Assembly: GCA_963205115.1 (NCBI GenBank)
Contig: CAUJHV010000058.1
Span: forward strand, 1-64,000
Source of the DNA: Pseudomonadota bacterium
GTDB lineage: Bacteria > Pseudomonadota > Gammaproteobacteria > Burkholderiales > Burkholderiaceae_C
Length of the DNA stretch: 64,000 nucleotides
Direction of reading: 5' to 3'
In this document: in pieces, positions 34,811 to 43,286 of the stretch
How the letters are laid out: each line of letters opens with the position of its first letter
How positions within the stretch are numbered: position 1 is the first letter of the stretch
Notes under the pieces: generated by a model
What the model was told of the DNA's origin: nothing
Seen by the model: only the letters and a program-made list of their open reading frames with translations
The model's database searches: none
Program-made: the position numbers and the translations under genes

Positions 34811-36457
34811 ATGAGCATCTACGACCAGGATCTGGACAAGAACGCCGCCAACTTCGTGGCGCTGAGCCCGGTAAGCTTCGTCGAACGCAGCGCCGAGATC
34901 TTCGGCGACCTGCCGTCCGTGGTGCACGGCAGCCGCCGCTACACCTGGGCGCAGACGCGCGAGCGTTCGGCGCGCCTGGCCGCGGCCCTGCGTGCGCTGG
35001 GCGTGGGCCGCGGCAGCACGGTCAGCGTGATGCTGCCCAATACGCCGGAGATGGTGGAGGCGCACTATGCCGTGCCGGCGCTGAATGCGGTTCTCAACAC
35101 GCTGAATACACGCCTGGATGCGCCGCTGCTGGCCTGGCAGATGAACCACTGCGAGGCGCGCGTGGTGATCACCGACCGCGAGTTTGCGCCGGTGATGGCC
35201 GAGGCCCTGCGGCTGCTGCAGGCCGAACATGGCCGCACGGTCACGGTGATCGATGTCGACGACAGCGAATACACGGGTCCCGGCGAGCGGCTGGGCACGC
35301 TCGAATACGAATCGATGCTGGCGGCGCACGAACCCCTGGCGCGCCTGGAAGGCCCGTCCGACGAGTGGGACGCCATCGCCGTGAGCTACACCAGCGGTAC
35401 CACCGGCGACCCCAAGGGCGTGGTCACGCACCACCGCGGCGCCTACCTCAACGCGGTGTGCAACGCGGCCACCTGGACGATGCCGCACTTCCCGAAGTAC
35501 CTGTGGACGCTGCCGATGTTCCACTGCAACGGCTGGTGCTTCCCGTGGACGGTGGCCATGCTGGGCGGCACGCACGTGTGCCTGCGTCGCGTGGAGGCCA
35601 AGGCCATCCTGGACGCGATGCGCGAGCACGGCGTGGACCACTACTGCGCCGCGCCCATCGTGCATAACCTGCTGATTCATGCGCCGGCGCAGATGCGCGA
35701 GGGCATCACGCAGAAGGTGCGCGGCATGGTCGCGGGCGCGGCGCCGCCGGCCTCGATGATCGAAGGCATGGCGCAGCTGGGTTTCGACATCACGCACGTC
35801 TACGGCCTGACCGAGGTCTACGGCCCGGCGTCCGTGGCGGTGAAGCGCGAGAGCTGGGCCGCGGAGAGCTTGTCCGAGCAGACGCGCCTCAATGGCCGAC
35901 AGGGCGTGCGCTACGTGCTGCAGGAGGGCATGACCGTGCTCGACCCCGACACCATGGCGACCACGCCCGACGACGGCGAGGCCATGGGCGAGATCATGTT
36001 CCGCGGCAACATCGTGATGAAGGGCTACCTGAAGAACCCGGCGTCCACCCAGAAAGCCTTTGTCGGCGGCTGGTTCCACACCGGCGATCTGGCGGTGATC
36101 GACCGCGACCGATACGTGAAGATCAAGGACCGCAGCAAGGACGTCATCATCAGCGGCGGCGAGAACATCAGCTCCATCGAGGTCGAGGACGCGCTGTACC
36201 GCCACCCCGCGGTGATGGCGTGTGCCGTCGTCGCGCGTCCGCATCCCAAGTGGGGCGAAACGCCGCTGGCCTATGTCGAGCTCAAGCCCGAGTCGCGCAC
36301 GACGGCCGACGAACTCATCGCCCACTGCAAGGGCCTGCTGGCCGGCTACAAGGTGCCGCGCGAGATCCGCTTCGAGCCGATCCCCAAGACCAGCACCGGC
36401 AAGATCCAGAAATTCCAGCTGCGCGAGCGCGCGAAGAGCTCGTCGGCGATCGAGTGA
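34811..36457 (+). CDS. acyl-CoA ligase (AMP-forming; DmdB-like medium-chain type)
   Basis: A 548-residue ANL-superfamily ligase activating a carboxylic acid to its CoA thioester. Motifs: YTSGTTGDPKGVVTHHRGAY (P-loop), HVYGLTEVYGP, GWFHTGDLAV, and KTSTGKIQKF with the C-terminal catalytic Lys. The segment LPMFHCNGWCFPWTVAMLGG is typical of the subgroup containing 3-methylmercaptopropionyl-CoA ligase and medium-chain ligases. The ATG at 34811 begins MSIYDQDLDKNAANF. A TAATAT at 34762-34767 could be its -10 box. It is followed 39 bp later by a hydratase gene, so the two probably work in sequence. Confidence 0.92.
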   Translation: MSIYDQDLDKNAANFVALSPVSFVERSAEIFGDLPSVVHGSRRYTWAQTRERSARLAAALRALGVGRGSTVSVMLPNTPEMVEAHYAVPALNAVLNTLNTRLDAPLLAWQMNHCEARVVITDREFAPVMAEALRLLQAEHGRTVTVIDVDDSEYTGPGERLGTLEYESMLAAHEPLARLEGPSDEWDAIAVSYTSGTTGDPKGVVTHHRGAYLNAVCNAATWTMPHFPKYLWTLPMFHCNGWCFPWTVAMLGGTHVCLRRVEAKAILDAMREHGVDHYCAAPIVHNLLIHAPAQMREGITQKVRGMVAGAAPPASMIEGMAQLGFDITHVYGLTEVYGPASVAVKRESWAAESLSEQTRLNGRQGVRYVLQEGMTVLDPDTMATTPDDGEAMGEIMFRGNIVMKGYLKNPASTQKAFVGGWFHTGDLAVIDRDRYVKIKDRSKDVIISGGENISSIEVEDALYRHPAVMACAVVARPHPKWGETPLAYVELKPESRTTADELIAHCKGLLAGYKVPREIRFEPIPKTSTGKIQKFQLRERAKSSSAIE

Positions 36458-36496
36458 CCGCTCGCCATCGAATCCCCTGACACAAGGACACACCCC

Positions 36497-37273
36497 ATGA
36501 GCACCGAACCCCTGTTGCTGATCGACCAGGACGCCCGCGGCGTCGTGACACTGACCATGAACCGCGGCAGCGCCTTCAATTCGCTGTCCGAGGGCATGCT
36601 GGAGGCGCTGCAGACGGCGCTGGACCGCGTGGCGGCCGATGACAAGGCGCGCGTCGTCGTGATCCGCGGCGAAGGCAAGGCCTTCTGTGCCGGCCACGAT
36701 CTCAAGGAAATGCGCGCCGATCCCTCGCAGGCCTATTACGAGCGGCTGTTCGGCCAGTGCGCGCGCATGATGCTGGCCGTGCAGAAACTGCCGGTGCCGG
36801 TGATCGCGCGTGTGCATGGCATCGCGACCGCGGCCGGCTGCCAGCTGGTGGCGATGTGCGATCTGGCCGTGGCCGCGCGTGACGCGCGATTTGCGGTCAG
36901 CGGTGTGAACCTGGGGCTGTTTTGCTCCACGCCCAGCGTGGCGCTGAGCCGCAACCTGGGCCGCAAGGCGGCCTTCGAGATGCTGGTCACCGGCCAGTTC
37001 ATCAGCGCGGAAGAAGCGCAGGCCAAGGGCCTGGTCAACCGCGTCGTCGACGCGGACAAGCTCGATGCCGAAGTCGAGGCGCTGGTGGCCAGCATCGTGG
37101 CCAAGCCGCGTGTGGCGCTGGCCATGGGCAAGCAGCTGTTCTACCGGCAGCTCGAAACCGGCATCGCCGCGGCCTATGAGGACGCGGGCCAGACCATGGC
37201 CTGCAACATGATGGACGGCTCGGCGCTGGAAGGCGTGCAGGCCTTCATCGACAAGCGCAAGCCGAACTGGTGA
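36497..37273 (+). CDS. enoyl-CoA hydratase-related protein (ECHDC3-like)
   Basis: A 258-residue crotonase-family protein: VTLTMNRGSAFNSLSEGML, AFCAGHDLKEMRADPSQAYY, IARVHGIATAAGCQLVAMCD, and GVNLGLFCSTPSVALSRNLG. The segment around GHDLKEM and LGLFCSTP is characteristic of the ECHDC3-like subgroup. The classical pair of catalytic glutamates is not obvious, so hydratase activity is not certain. Same strand as the acyl-CoA ligase and probably co-transcribed with it. Confidence 0.9.
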   Translation: MSTEPLLLIDQDARGVVTLTMNRGSAFNSLSEGMLEALQTALDRVAADDKARVVVIRGEGKAFCAGHDLKEMRADPSQAYYERLFGQCARMMLAVQKLPVPVIARVHGIATAAGCQLVAMCDLAVAARDARFAVSGVNLGLFCSTPSVALSRNLGRKAAFEMLVTGQFISAEEAQAKGLVNRVVDADKLDAEVEALVASIVAKPRVALAMGKQLFYRQLETGIAAAYEDAGQTMACNMMDGSALEGVQAFIDKRKPNW

Positions 37274-37355
37274 AGGGCGGCCGGCGCCGGAACTGGCGGC
37301 GGTGAGCCGCGGATTTCGGCGCTTGCGGCGGCGGCAGGCGGGCTAGATTGGCGGC

Positions 37356-37625
37356 ATGCCGAATGCCCGCCTTGCCCTCGTCGAAAGCGCCGTGATGCGC
37401 TTTCTGGCCCAGCGTCAGCGCACGCTGGGTGTTTCAGCGACCGTGGACGCCGACGTGGCCGTCTTCGAATCGGGCTTGCTCGACAGCATGGCGCTGGTCG
37501 AACTGGTGGCGTCCGTCGAAGCCGAGGCAGGCGTCTCACTGGACATGCTGCGCTTCGACCCGACCGAGGCCGAATCGGCCGGCGCGCTGGTGGCGGCGCT
37601 GGGCGAGGCACTGGAGTCGGCCTGA
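37356..37625 (+). CDS. stand-alone acyl/peptidyl carrier protein
   Basis: An 89-residue four-helix carrier protein. The phosphopantetheine attachment motif is GLLDSMALVELV with Ser44, preceded by VFESG as in PCP/ACP families. It is not fatty-acid AcpP, which has a different, very acidic helix II. It is encoded convergently to, and entirely within the antisense reach of, the GNAT gene next to it: the last 211 nt overlap. Its likely partner is the stand-alone adenylation protein of the neighbouring minus-strand cluster, which would load an amino acid on Ser44. Transcription may come from the upstream hydratase unit or from a weak promoter in the 82-bp gap. Confidence 0.8.
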   Translation: MPNARLALVESAVMRFLAQRQRTLGVSATVDADVAVFESGLLDSMALVELVASVEAEAGVSLDMLRFDPTEAESAGALVAALGEALESA

Positions 37626-38779
37626 AGCAGGTGGCGGCGCGCCGATTGCCGGCGTGTCTCGTGCGTGCAGAACCAGTCGTCGCTGTCGGCGCCGGTCATC
37701 GTCCAGCCGCGCGGCCGCTTCAGCGTCGCTTCCAGATCGGCATCGCGCGCCAGCGTCCACACGGCCTGCGCGGGCAGTGGATCCACACGCGCGCCCAGTG
37801 AGGCCAGACAGTCCCCGGCCTCGCCGGTGAAACGTTTGGCATCGACCACGGCCACGCCCCAACCACGTGCCCACGACAAGGCCTCGCGCAGCAGTTGCGC
37901 GGCGGCCTCGCGCGGGGTGTCGGGCAGCAGAGCCCAGTCCATGATCTCGGCCTTGGGTGTCACCCAGGGCATGCGCGGCAGCACGCGCAACATGCACATG
38001 CCGCGCATCTCGCCGGCCGGCGTGCGCAGAGTCAGCAGCGCGACGTCCTCGGCCGGATCCGGGTCGCCCAGGCGCCAGCGCAAGATGCGCGCCGAGCGGT
38101 CGACACAGAGCTCGCCGCGTGCGGTCACGGCAGCGGCCCAGTCGTCCCAGTCGGGCCCGGGGCCTTGTGTGTCGACGCGCTGCACGATCCAGCCGTTTCC
38201 GCTGCCCGGTGCGCTGGCCACGCCCAGGGCACGACGGGCGGCGCGCAGGGCGGGCGCGGCGTGAGCCGCGGCGGCAGCCAGCGCGGGCCAGCCCAGTTGC
38301 GAGAGGCCGCGGCGGATCAGCGCGGCGTCGTCGGCAATCCAGCGCAGGCGCTGCTCGGCCTGAACCTCGGCCCGCGGCGAAAACCGGAACAGGCGGTAGA
38401 CCGGCGCGCTGTTGTCGTTGGCCGTTGCCGAGTGCACGAACATGACGCCGGGCTGCGCGGCGAAGGCCCGCAGCAGCGCGGTGCTCTGCGCGCGCCAGGC
38501 TTCTTCGACCAGGTACGAGGTGCAGGTCGCGCCCCAAATCGCGCCGCCCTGCCAGTGATAGCGCATGGGCAGATTGCCCAGGAATCCGACGATACGCTCG
38601 CCGGCCTCCAGTACCCAGCCGGCTTCGGCGCCGAGGGCCAGGCGTGCCGGGTTGTCGAACAAGGCCCAGTCCCAGCCGGCGCGGCTCCTCAGCGGCCAGG
38701 CGTGCTGCTTGAAGAGCGCCTGCGTGGCGGCATGGTCCTGCGGTTGGACGGGGCGCAATCGGGCGCGTGCGTTGGCCAT
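37415..38779 (-). CDS. GNAT-like N-acyltransferase with antisense-derived C-terminal tail
   Basis: A 454-codon frame. Residues 1 to about 380 look real: RLRPVQPQDHAATQALFKQH, VLEAGERIVGFLGNLPMRYH, and TSYLVEEAWRAQSTALLRAF are GNAT-type acyl-CoA-binding features, with a second half perhaps another GNAT-like lobe. After WFCTHETRRQSARRHLLQ the frame enters sequence antisense to the carrier protein gene and becomes a Ser/Ala/Thr-rich run with no domain character; no earlier stop exists. It is the last gene of the sbnA-sbnB-adenylation operon (7-bp gap). The inferred role is acylation or acyl transfer on the carrier-bound amino acid. Confidence 0.8.
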   Translation of the reverse strand: MANARARLRPVQPQDHAATQALFKQHAWPLRSRAGWDWALFDNPARLALGAEAGWVLEAGERIVGFLGNLPMRYHWQGGAIWGATCTSYLVEEAWRAQSTALLRAFAAQPGVMFVHSATANDNSAPVYRLFRFSPRAEVQAEQRLRWIADDAALIRRGLSQLGWPALAAAAAHAAPALRAARRALGVASAPGSGNGWIVQRVDTQGPGPDWDDWAAAVTARGELCVDRSARILRWRLGDPDPAEDVALLTLRTPAGEMRGMCMLRVLPRMPWVTPKAEIMDWALLPDTPREAAAQLLREALSWARGWGVAVVDAKRFTGEAGDCLASLGARVDPLPAQAVWTLARDADLEATLKRPRGWTMTGADSDDWFCTHETRRQSARRHLLQADSSASPSAATSAPADSASVGSKRSMSSETPASASTDATSSTSAMLSSKPDSKTATSASTVAETPSVR

Positions 38780-38786
38780 GAGGTGC

Positions 38787-40454
38787 TCAGCTTTCCACCA
38801 GGCTGGCAGCGAGCGCGGCCCGGTCGATCTTGCGGTTGGCGTTCAGCGGCAATTGCGGCAGCAGCCGCACCTCGTCGGGCCACATGGCCTTGGGCAGCAA
38901 CGTCCTGAGCGTGTCGCGGATGCGCCCGGCGTCCGCGTTCTGCGCTGGGTGGCTGCAGACAAATCCCACCAGGCCTTGCGACAGGCCGTCCAGCGCGGGC
39001 TGCGGGATGACGGCGACCAGGTCCACGCCGCTGGCGCGCCGCAGCGCGTGTTCGACTTCACCGAGCTCGATGCGGTTGCCGCGCACCTTGACCATGAAAT
39101 CCACGCGGCTGACGAAGTGGTAGAGGCCCAGCGTGTCGCGCTCGACGCGGTCGCCGGTCTTGTACCAGCGTCCGCTGTGGCCCGGCAGGCTGTGAAAGCT
39201 CGCCGCGGTTCGTGTCTCGTCGCCCCAGTAGCCCGGGCCCACCTGCGGACCCTGCAGGTAGAGCTCGCCTTCGCCGGCCCCGTGGACTTCCTGACCCTGG
39301 TCGTTCAGCAGCAGGTGCGCGTGGTCGGCGAAGGGCATGCCGATCGGCACCACGCCGCGGCGGCATTGTTCCATCGAGCTGTGGCGGTCCCAGCGGTAGA
39401 AGGCCAGCTCCATCGTCGTCTCGGTAGGGCCGTAGACGTTGAAGAGTTCGCTGTTCGGTGCGGCCGCGGCCCAGGCGGCGGCAGACGCAGCGGGCAGAGC
39501 CTCGCCGCACAGCAGGCTCAGCCGCAGCTTCGGGAAGAGTCCGGGACGCAGATGGTTCTGCTTCTGCATGATCATCGCGAAGGACGCCACCGAGAACCAC
39601 ACGCTGATGTGTTGCTCGAGGATGAAACGCGCCGGCACCAGCATCGCGCGCTCGGGCATCACCACCAGCGTCGCGCCGCTCCACCAGGCGTTGAGCATGT
39701 CGTGCAGCGCGACGTCGAAACTCAGCTCGAAGGTGGTGGCCACACGGTCTTGAGCCAACGTCGGCGCCAGTGCGCGGAAGTTGCGCATGTAGACCGACAG
39801 GTTGCCGTGCGTGATCGCCACGCCCTTGGGTTCGCCCGTGCTGCCGCTGGTGAAGACCAGATAGGCCAGGTGATCGTCGGCGGGGCGGGGCGGCGGCAGC
39901 CAGGCGCCGGGCACCGACATGTGGCGGGCGTCGCGTGCCGGGGCGCCGGACGGTGCGTGAGCGCCGCTGCTGGCTGCGCCGGAGGGTGATGCCGGCAGCG
40001 CGGGCGCCACGGAGGCTGCTGGCGCGCGAATGGATTCAGGCGCCAGCACCGCCAGCGGCACGTCGACCCGCGCCTGCAGTGCGTCCAGCTGCGCCAGGCC
40101 TTCGTCGCCGACGATCAGCACGCGGATGCCCGCGCCGCGCAGGATGGCCGCGTTGCGCTCGGTCGGGTAGGCCGGGTTCAGCGCCACCAGCGTGGCGCCG
40201 CTGGCCAGCACGGCCAGGCTGCCGCCATAGGCGGTGAGCGAGCGCGAGGCGAGCACGCCCACACGCTGCTCGTGCGGGTGGCGCCCCAGCATGGGCGACA
40301 GCAGCGCGGCCAGGCGCAGCGTCCAGGCCTGCAGTTCGCCGTAGGTCCAGCGGGCCTGGCCGATCTCCAGCGCCGTGGCCGCGCCGTGCTGCCGGCAGGC
40401 CTTGTCGAAGCCCTCGAAGGGGCGCATCAGGGTGTCGCTCATGGCCAGCGTCAT
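38787..40454 (-). CDS. stand-alone amino acid adenylation protein (NRPS A domain)
   Basis: A 555-residue adenylation enzyme. Core motifs: A3 FTSGSTGEPKGVAITHGN, A4 region FELSFDVALHDML with the Asp that normally contacts the substrate alpha-amino group, A5 LFNVYGPTETT, A7 RWYKTGDRV, A8 DFMVKVRGNRIELGEVE, and A10 LPLNANRKIDRAAL with the catalytic Lys. There is no carrier or condensation domain, so it must act with a separate carrier, most likely the 89-residue protein at 37356-37625. An Ala/Pro-rich insertion lies around residues 150-190. Operon position right after SbnA/SbnB homologues makes L-2,3-diaminopropionate, or something made from it, the probable substrate. Confidence 0.9.
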   Translation of the reverse strand: MTLAMSDTLMRPFEGFDKACRQHGAATALEIGQARWTYGELQAWTLRLAALLSPMLGRHPHEQRVGVLASRSLTAYGGSLAVLASGATLVALNPAYPTERNAAILRGAGIRVLIVGDEGLAQLDALQARVDVPLAVLAPESIRAPAASVAPALPASPSGAASSGAHAPSGAPARDARHMSVPGAWLPPPRPADDHLAYLVFTSGSTGEPKGVAITHGNLSVYMRNFRALAPTLAQDRVATTFELSFDVALHDMLNAWWSGATLVVMPERAMLVPARFILEQHISVWFSVASFAMIMQKQNHLRPGLFPKLRLSLLCGEALPAASAAAWAAAAPNSELFNVYGPTETTMELAFYRWDRHSSMEQCRRGVVPIGMPFADHAHLLLNDQGQEVHGAGEGELYLQGPQVGPGYWGDETRTAASFHSLPGHSGRWYKTGDRVERDTLGLYHFVSRVDFMVKVRGNRIELGEVEHALRRASGVDLVAVIPQPALDGLSQGLVGFVCSHPAQNADAGRIRDTLRTLLPKAMWPDEVRLLPQLPLNANRKIDRAALAASLVES

Positions 40455-40470
40455 GCGCAGTTGCGGGTGT

Positions 40471-41493
40471 TCAGGCGAGGAACTCGGGCACGCACACGCC
40501 GGCGCCGGCCTGCAGCGCGCACCGTGCGACGAAGTCGGCGAATGCCAGGTCCAGCGCGGCCAGCCCGAAGGGGTGAACCATCACCGGCCGATCACCCGCG
40601 CGCGGCGGGATGCGGCCTTCGATGACATCGGCCAGCGTGCCGCGCAGGAAGTCGTGGTGGCCCAGCTGCTGCCCGGCGCGGTGCACGGCGGTCTGCGCCT
40701 GCAGCACGTGGGCGATGTCGTCGGCCAGGTTGTCGGCCTGCAGCACGGCCGGCACGCCGAAGTCGCGCAGCGACACGTGCAGGATGGTCGCGTGTGCGGG
40801 GCATTCGTCGATGGCATGCAGGCTGGGCTCGACGGCCGAGGTCGCCAGCACCAGCACGTCGCTGCGCGGCAGCAGAGACTCGGCGCTGCGCGCCAGATGC
40901 ACCTCGCCGGCAAAGCCGTCGGCGCGCAGCGCGTCGGCCAGGCGCTCCATCGCGCCGCGGTCCAGGTCGAAGAGGGCGATGCTGTCCACCGGGCGTGCAT
41001 CGGCGCGGATGAAGCGCAGCGTCTCGCGGCCGATCGGGCCGCAGCCGATCAGGCCCAGCGTGCCGATGCGCGGCTGCGCATGAATCAAACGGGCAGCCAG
41101 TGCTGCTGCTGCTGCCGTGCGCTGCCCGCTGATCAGCGAGCCTTCCATCACTGTCGTCGGCCGACCGGTCTGCAGGTCGTTCAGCACGATCAGCGCCGAT
41201 GCACGCGGCAGGCCTTGCGCCACGTTGTCCGGGAAGGAGGCGATCCACTTGATGCCGGCCGCGGGATGCGCGCCGCCCAGGTAGCCGGCTTTCGGAATGA
41301 TGCGTTCACGCGCCATGCCGGGAAAGCGCAGGTATTCCGATTGCGGCAGGCAGGATTGCCCACGGCCGTGCGTCACGTAGGCCTGCGCGGCCAGGTCGAT
41401 CAGCTCACGCTCGCGGCGGGCGAGTTGCGCGGCCACTTCGGCCGCGCCGAGGATGGTGATGGCGTGGGTGGGGGTGTTGGCGTGTGCAGTCAT
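40471..41493 (-). CDS. sbnB: N-(2-amino-2-carboxyethyl)-L-glutamate dehydrogenase, SbnB family
   Basis: A 340-residue enzyme of the ornithine cyclodeaminase/mu-crystallin fold. IIPKAGYLGGAHPAAGIKWI and LPRASALIVLNDLQTGRPTT are SbnB-type signatures, and the NAD-binding Rossmann motif is GLIGCGPIGRETLRFI. In staphyloferrin B synthesis SbnB oxidatively hydrolyses the SbnA product to L-2,3-diaminopropionate and 2-oxoglutarate. Pairing with an SbnA homologue 24 bp upstream in the same operon makes this far more likely than an ornithine cyclodeaminase. The symbol is given by family, not by proven siderophore function. Confidence 0.9.
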   Translation of the reverse strand: MTAHANTPTHAITILGAAEVAAQLARRERELIDLAAQAYVTHGRGQSCLPQSEYLRFPGMARERIIPKAGYLGGAHPAAGIKWIASFPDNVAQGLPRASALIVLNDLQTGRPTTVMEGSLISGQRTAAAAALAARLIHAQPRIGTLGLIGCGPIGRETLRFIRADARPVDSIALFDLDRGAMERLADALRADGFAGEVHLARSAESLLPRSDVLVLATSAVEPSLHAIDECPAHATILHVSLRDFGVPAVLQADNLADDIAHVLQAQTAVHRAGQQLGHHDFLRGTLADVIEGRIPPRAGDRPVMVHPFGLAALDLAFADFVARCALQAGAGVCVPEFLA

Positions 41494-41517
41494 GGGTGGA
41501 GGCCCGGCGGCCGGCGT

Positions 41518-42660
41518 TCAGACGGAAAGAAGGGTGTCGCTGGCGGCAGGCGCGGCGGCTGTGTGTTCGTCGCTCGCATGCGCGTCACGTGAGGCACGGG
41601 TGTCGCGTGCATCGGGCGTGTCGCAGACAGGATCGACGTGACCCGCAACGGGCTGGCGGTGTGTGTCCAGGATCGGCACCCCGCCGAAATGGCGCTCGCA
41701 CCAGGCGTCGTCGTAGACGGTGTCGAGGTAGCGCTCGCCGCGGTCGGGCAACAGGGCCGCGACCCGCGTGCCTGGCGCCCAGGTGCCGTGCAGGCGGTGC
41801 AGCGCGGCGATGACGCCGCCGGCCGAGGCGCCGGCCAGCACGGCCTCGCGGGCCACCAGCGCACGGCAGCCGGCCACGCACTGCGCATCGGTCACCAGCG
41901 CATGCGCGTCGGCCAGGTCGTCGCCCATGTGCTCGGGGATCACGCCGGCGCCGTGGCCGGGCAGCAGCCGTGCGCCGCGCCGCCCGAAGATCACCGAGCC
42001 CGCGGCATCGACGGCCAGGATGCGTGTGCGCAGCCCGCGTTCGCGCACGGCCAGCCGCGCGCCTTTGAGTGAGCCACAGGTGCTGATGGCCAGCACCAGC
42101 CAGTCCAGGCGGTTGTCCAGCGCGTCCAGGATCTCGGCCATCGTGCCGTGCTGGTGCGCGGCCGGGTTGCCTGGGTTGGCGTACTGGTTCAGGTTGACGG
42201 CCCGCGGCACGGTGGCCACCAGATGCGCCACACGCTTGCGGCGCGCTGCGAGGTATTCGCCGGTCTCGGCGTCGGGCGTGGAGACGCAGTCGACCTCCAC
42301 GCCATAGGCGCGCAGGATCTTCAGGTTGGCCTGCGTGACCTTGGGGTCGACGACGACGATGAGCTTCAAGTCGAGCGCGGCGCAGACCTGTGCCAGGCCG
42401 ATGGCGAGGTTGCCGGAGCTCGATTCGACCAGCACCGAGCGCCGGTCGACCAGGCCTTGCGCCATCGCCTCCTGCACCATGCGCAGCGCGGGGCGGTCTT
42501 TCATCGAGCCGCCCGGGTTGTGGCCTTCGAGCTTGGCGTAGAGCTCCAGCGGCGCATGCGGGAACAGGCGCTCCAGCCTGATCAGCGGTGTGCGGCCGAC
42601 GGTGGACAGGACGCCGGTGGGGGGTGGGGCGAGCGACGGCGCGCCGGGGATCTCGGACAT
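41518..42660 (-). CDS. sbnA: N-(2-amino-2-carboxyethyl)-L-glutamate synthase, SbnA family
   Basis: A 380-residue PLP enzyme of the cysteine synthase fold. YAKLEGHNPGGSMKDRPALR carries Lys54 for PLP, VESSSGNLAIGLAQVCAALD is the substrate loop, and the phosphate-binding STCGSLKGARL follows. The GGSMKDRPA pattern is that of SbnA, which condenses O-phosphoserine with glutamate, rather than of CysK or CysM. The last 45 residues are an Ala/Asp/Thr-rich tail not expected in the family. First gene of the four-gene minus-strand operon. No Fur-type box is seen upstream, which argues against a plain iron-regulated siderophore. Confidence 0.9.
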   Translation of the reverse strand: MSEIPGAPSLAPPPTGVLSTVGRTPLIRLERLFPHAPLELYAKLEGHNPGGSMKDRPALRMVQEAMAQGLVDRRSVLVESSSGNLAIGLAQVCAALDLKLIVVVDPKVTQANLKILRAYGVEVDCVSTPDAETGEYLAARRKRVAHLVATVPRAVNLNQYANPGNPAAHQHGTMAEILDALDNRLDWLVLAISTCGSLKGARLAVRERGLRTRILAVDAAGSVIFGRRGARLLPGHGAGVIPEHMGDDLADAHALVTDAQCVAGCRALVAREAVLAGASAGGVIAALHRLHGTWAPGTRVAALLPDRGERYLDTVYDDAWCERHFGGVPILDTHRQPVAGHVDPVCDTPDARDTRASRDAHASDEHTAAAPAASDTLLSV

Positions 42661-42725
42661 CCCCCTGTCATCGGCAGGGCCGGGTCTGAACCTGAGTTGT
42701 CGCGTGCGGACCGGCGGGGCCCGTC

Positions 42726-43124
42726 TCAGCTGCTGGTGACTTCGGGCTCGCGCGGGGGAGTCGCGCTGGCCGCGGCGGGCTTGCCGTTGTCGGCTGCCGG
42801 CTCGGCGCTGGCCTGTGCGGCCGGGCTCTGCAGCCGCCTGCGGATGAAGACACCGGCGGCATCCGCCGCGCCGGCTGGCGCGGGTTCAGGCAGGGGCGCC
42901 AAGGCCAGCGGCGTGCGGTGCAGCGCGACGCCGACCAGGCTGGCCACGACCAGGCTGCCGGCCGCAGCGGCCAGGGCCAGCGCGGTGACGGATACACCAG
43001 CGGCGGCCAGGAACATGCCACATCCCGTGACCGCCAGCGTGCACAGTCCCACGGCCAGGGTCAGCCGCAGCGCCGGTGTCAGGGCCGGCGTCTCGTCATG
43101 GGAGGGCGTGGGGTCGAGGGGCAT
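42726..43124 (-). CDS. hypothetical membrane protein
   Basis: A 132-residue protein with two hydrophobic helices (LRLTLAVGLCTLAVTGCGMF and VSVTALALAAAAGSLVVASL) followed by a Pro/Ala-rich cytoplasmic or periplasmic tail. No family recognised. The start at 43124 (MPLDPTPSHDE) is preferred to an upstream ATG because the intervening residues are Pro/His-rich and unlike protein; GGAA precedes it. It lies 65 bp upstream of the sbnA homologue in the same orientation and could be in its leader transcript, but a functional link is not evident. Confidence 0.55.
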   Translation of the reverse strand: MPLDPTPSHDETPALTPALRLTLAVGLCTLAVTGCGMFLAAAGVSVTALALAAAAGSLVVASLVGVALHRTPLALAPLPEPAPAGAADAAGVFIRRRLQSPAAQASAEPAADNGKPAAASATPPREPEVTSS

Positions 43125-43286
43125 GCGGGTTCCGGTCGCGAAGGGGCCAGGCGGCGGCGGGCTGCGCACCGGATGGTGCGGTCGCAGGTGGCCTGGATGT
43201 TCGCTGGCCCTGGTCGCGCCCAAACCGCGATGAATGCCGGAAAACGGCGCTTTCCGGCACGCAGGGCCTGCCGCCGCGTGGGTGCG

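Noticed and set aside
34676..36817. A continuous minus-strand frame that would extend the sulfatase N-terminally by several hundred residues
   Set aside because: The extension is antisense to the acyl-CoA ligase and hydratase genes and has no family features; sulfatases start at MKRPNFLVIL.
40471..41493. Ornithine cyclodeaminase or alanine dehydrogenase
   Set aside because: Same fold, but the SbnB-like signatures and pairing with an SbnA homologue fit diaminopropionate synthesis better.
42600..42725. A Fur box upstream of the sbnA homologue, expected if the cluster made a siderophore
   Set aside because: No sequence resembling the AT-rich Fur repeat is present in this GC-rich interval.
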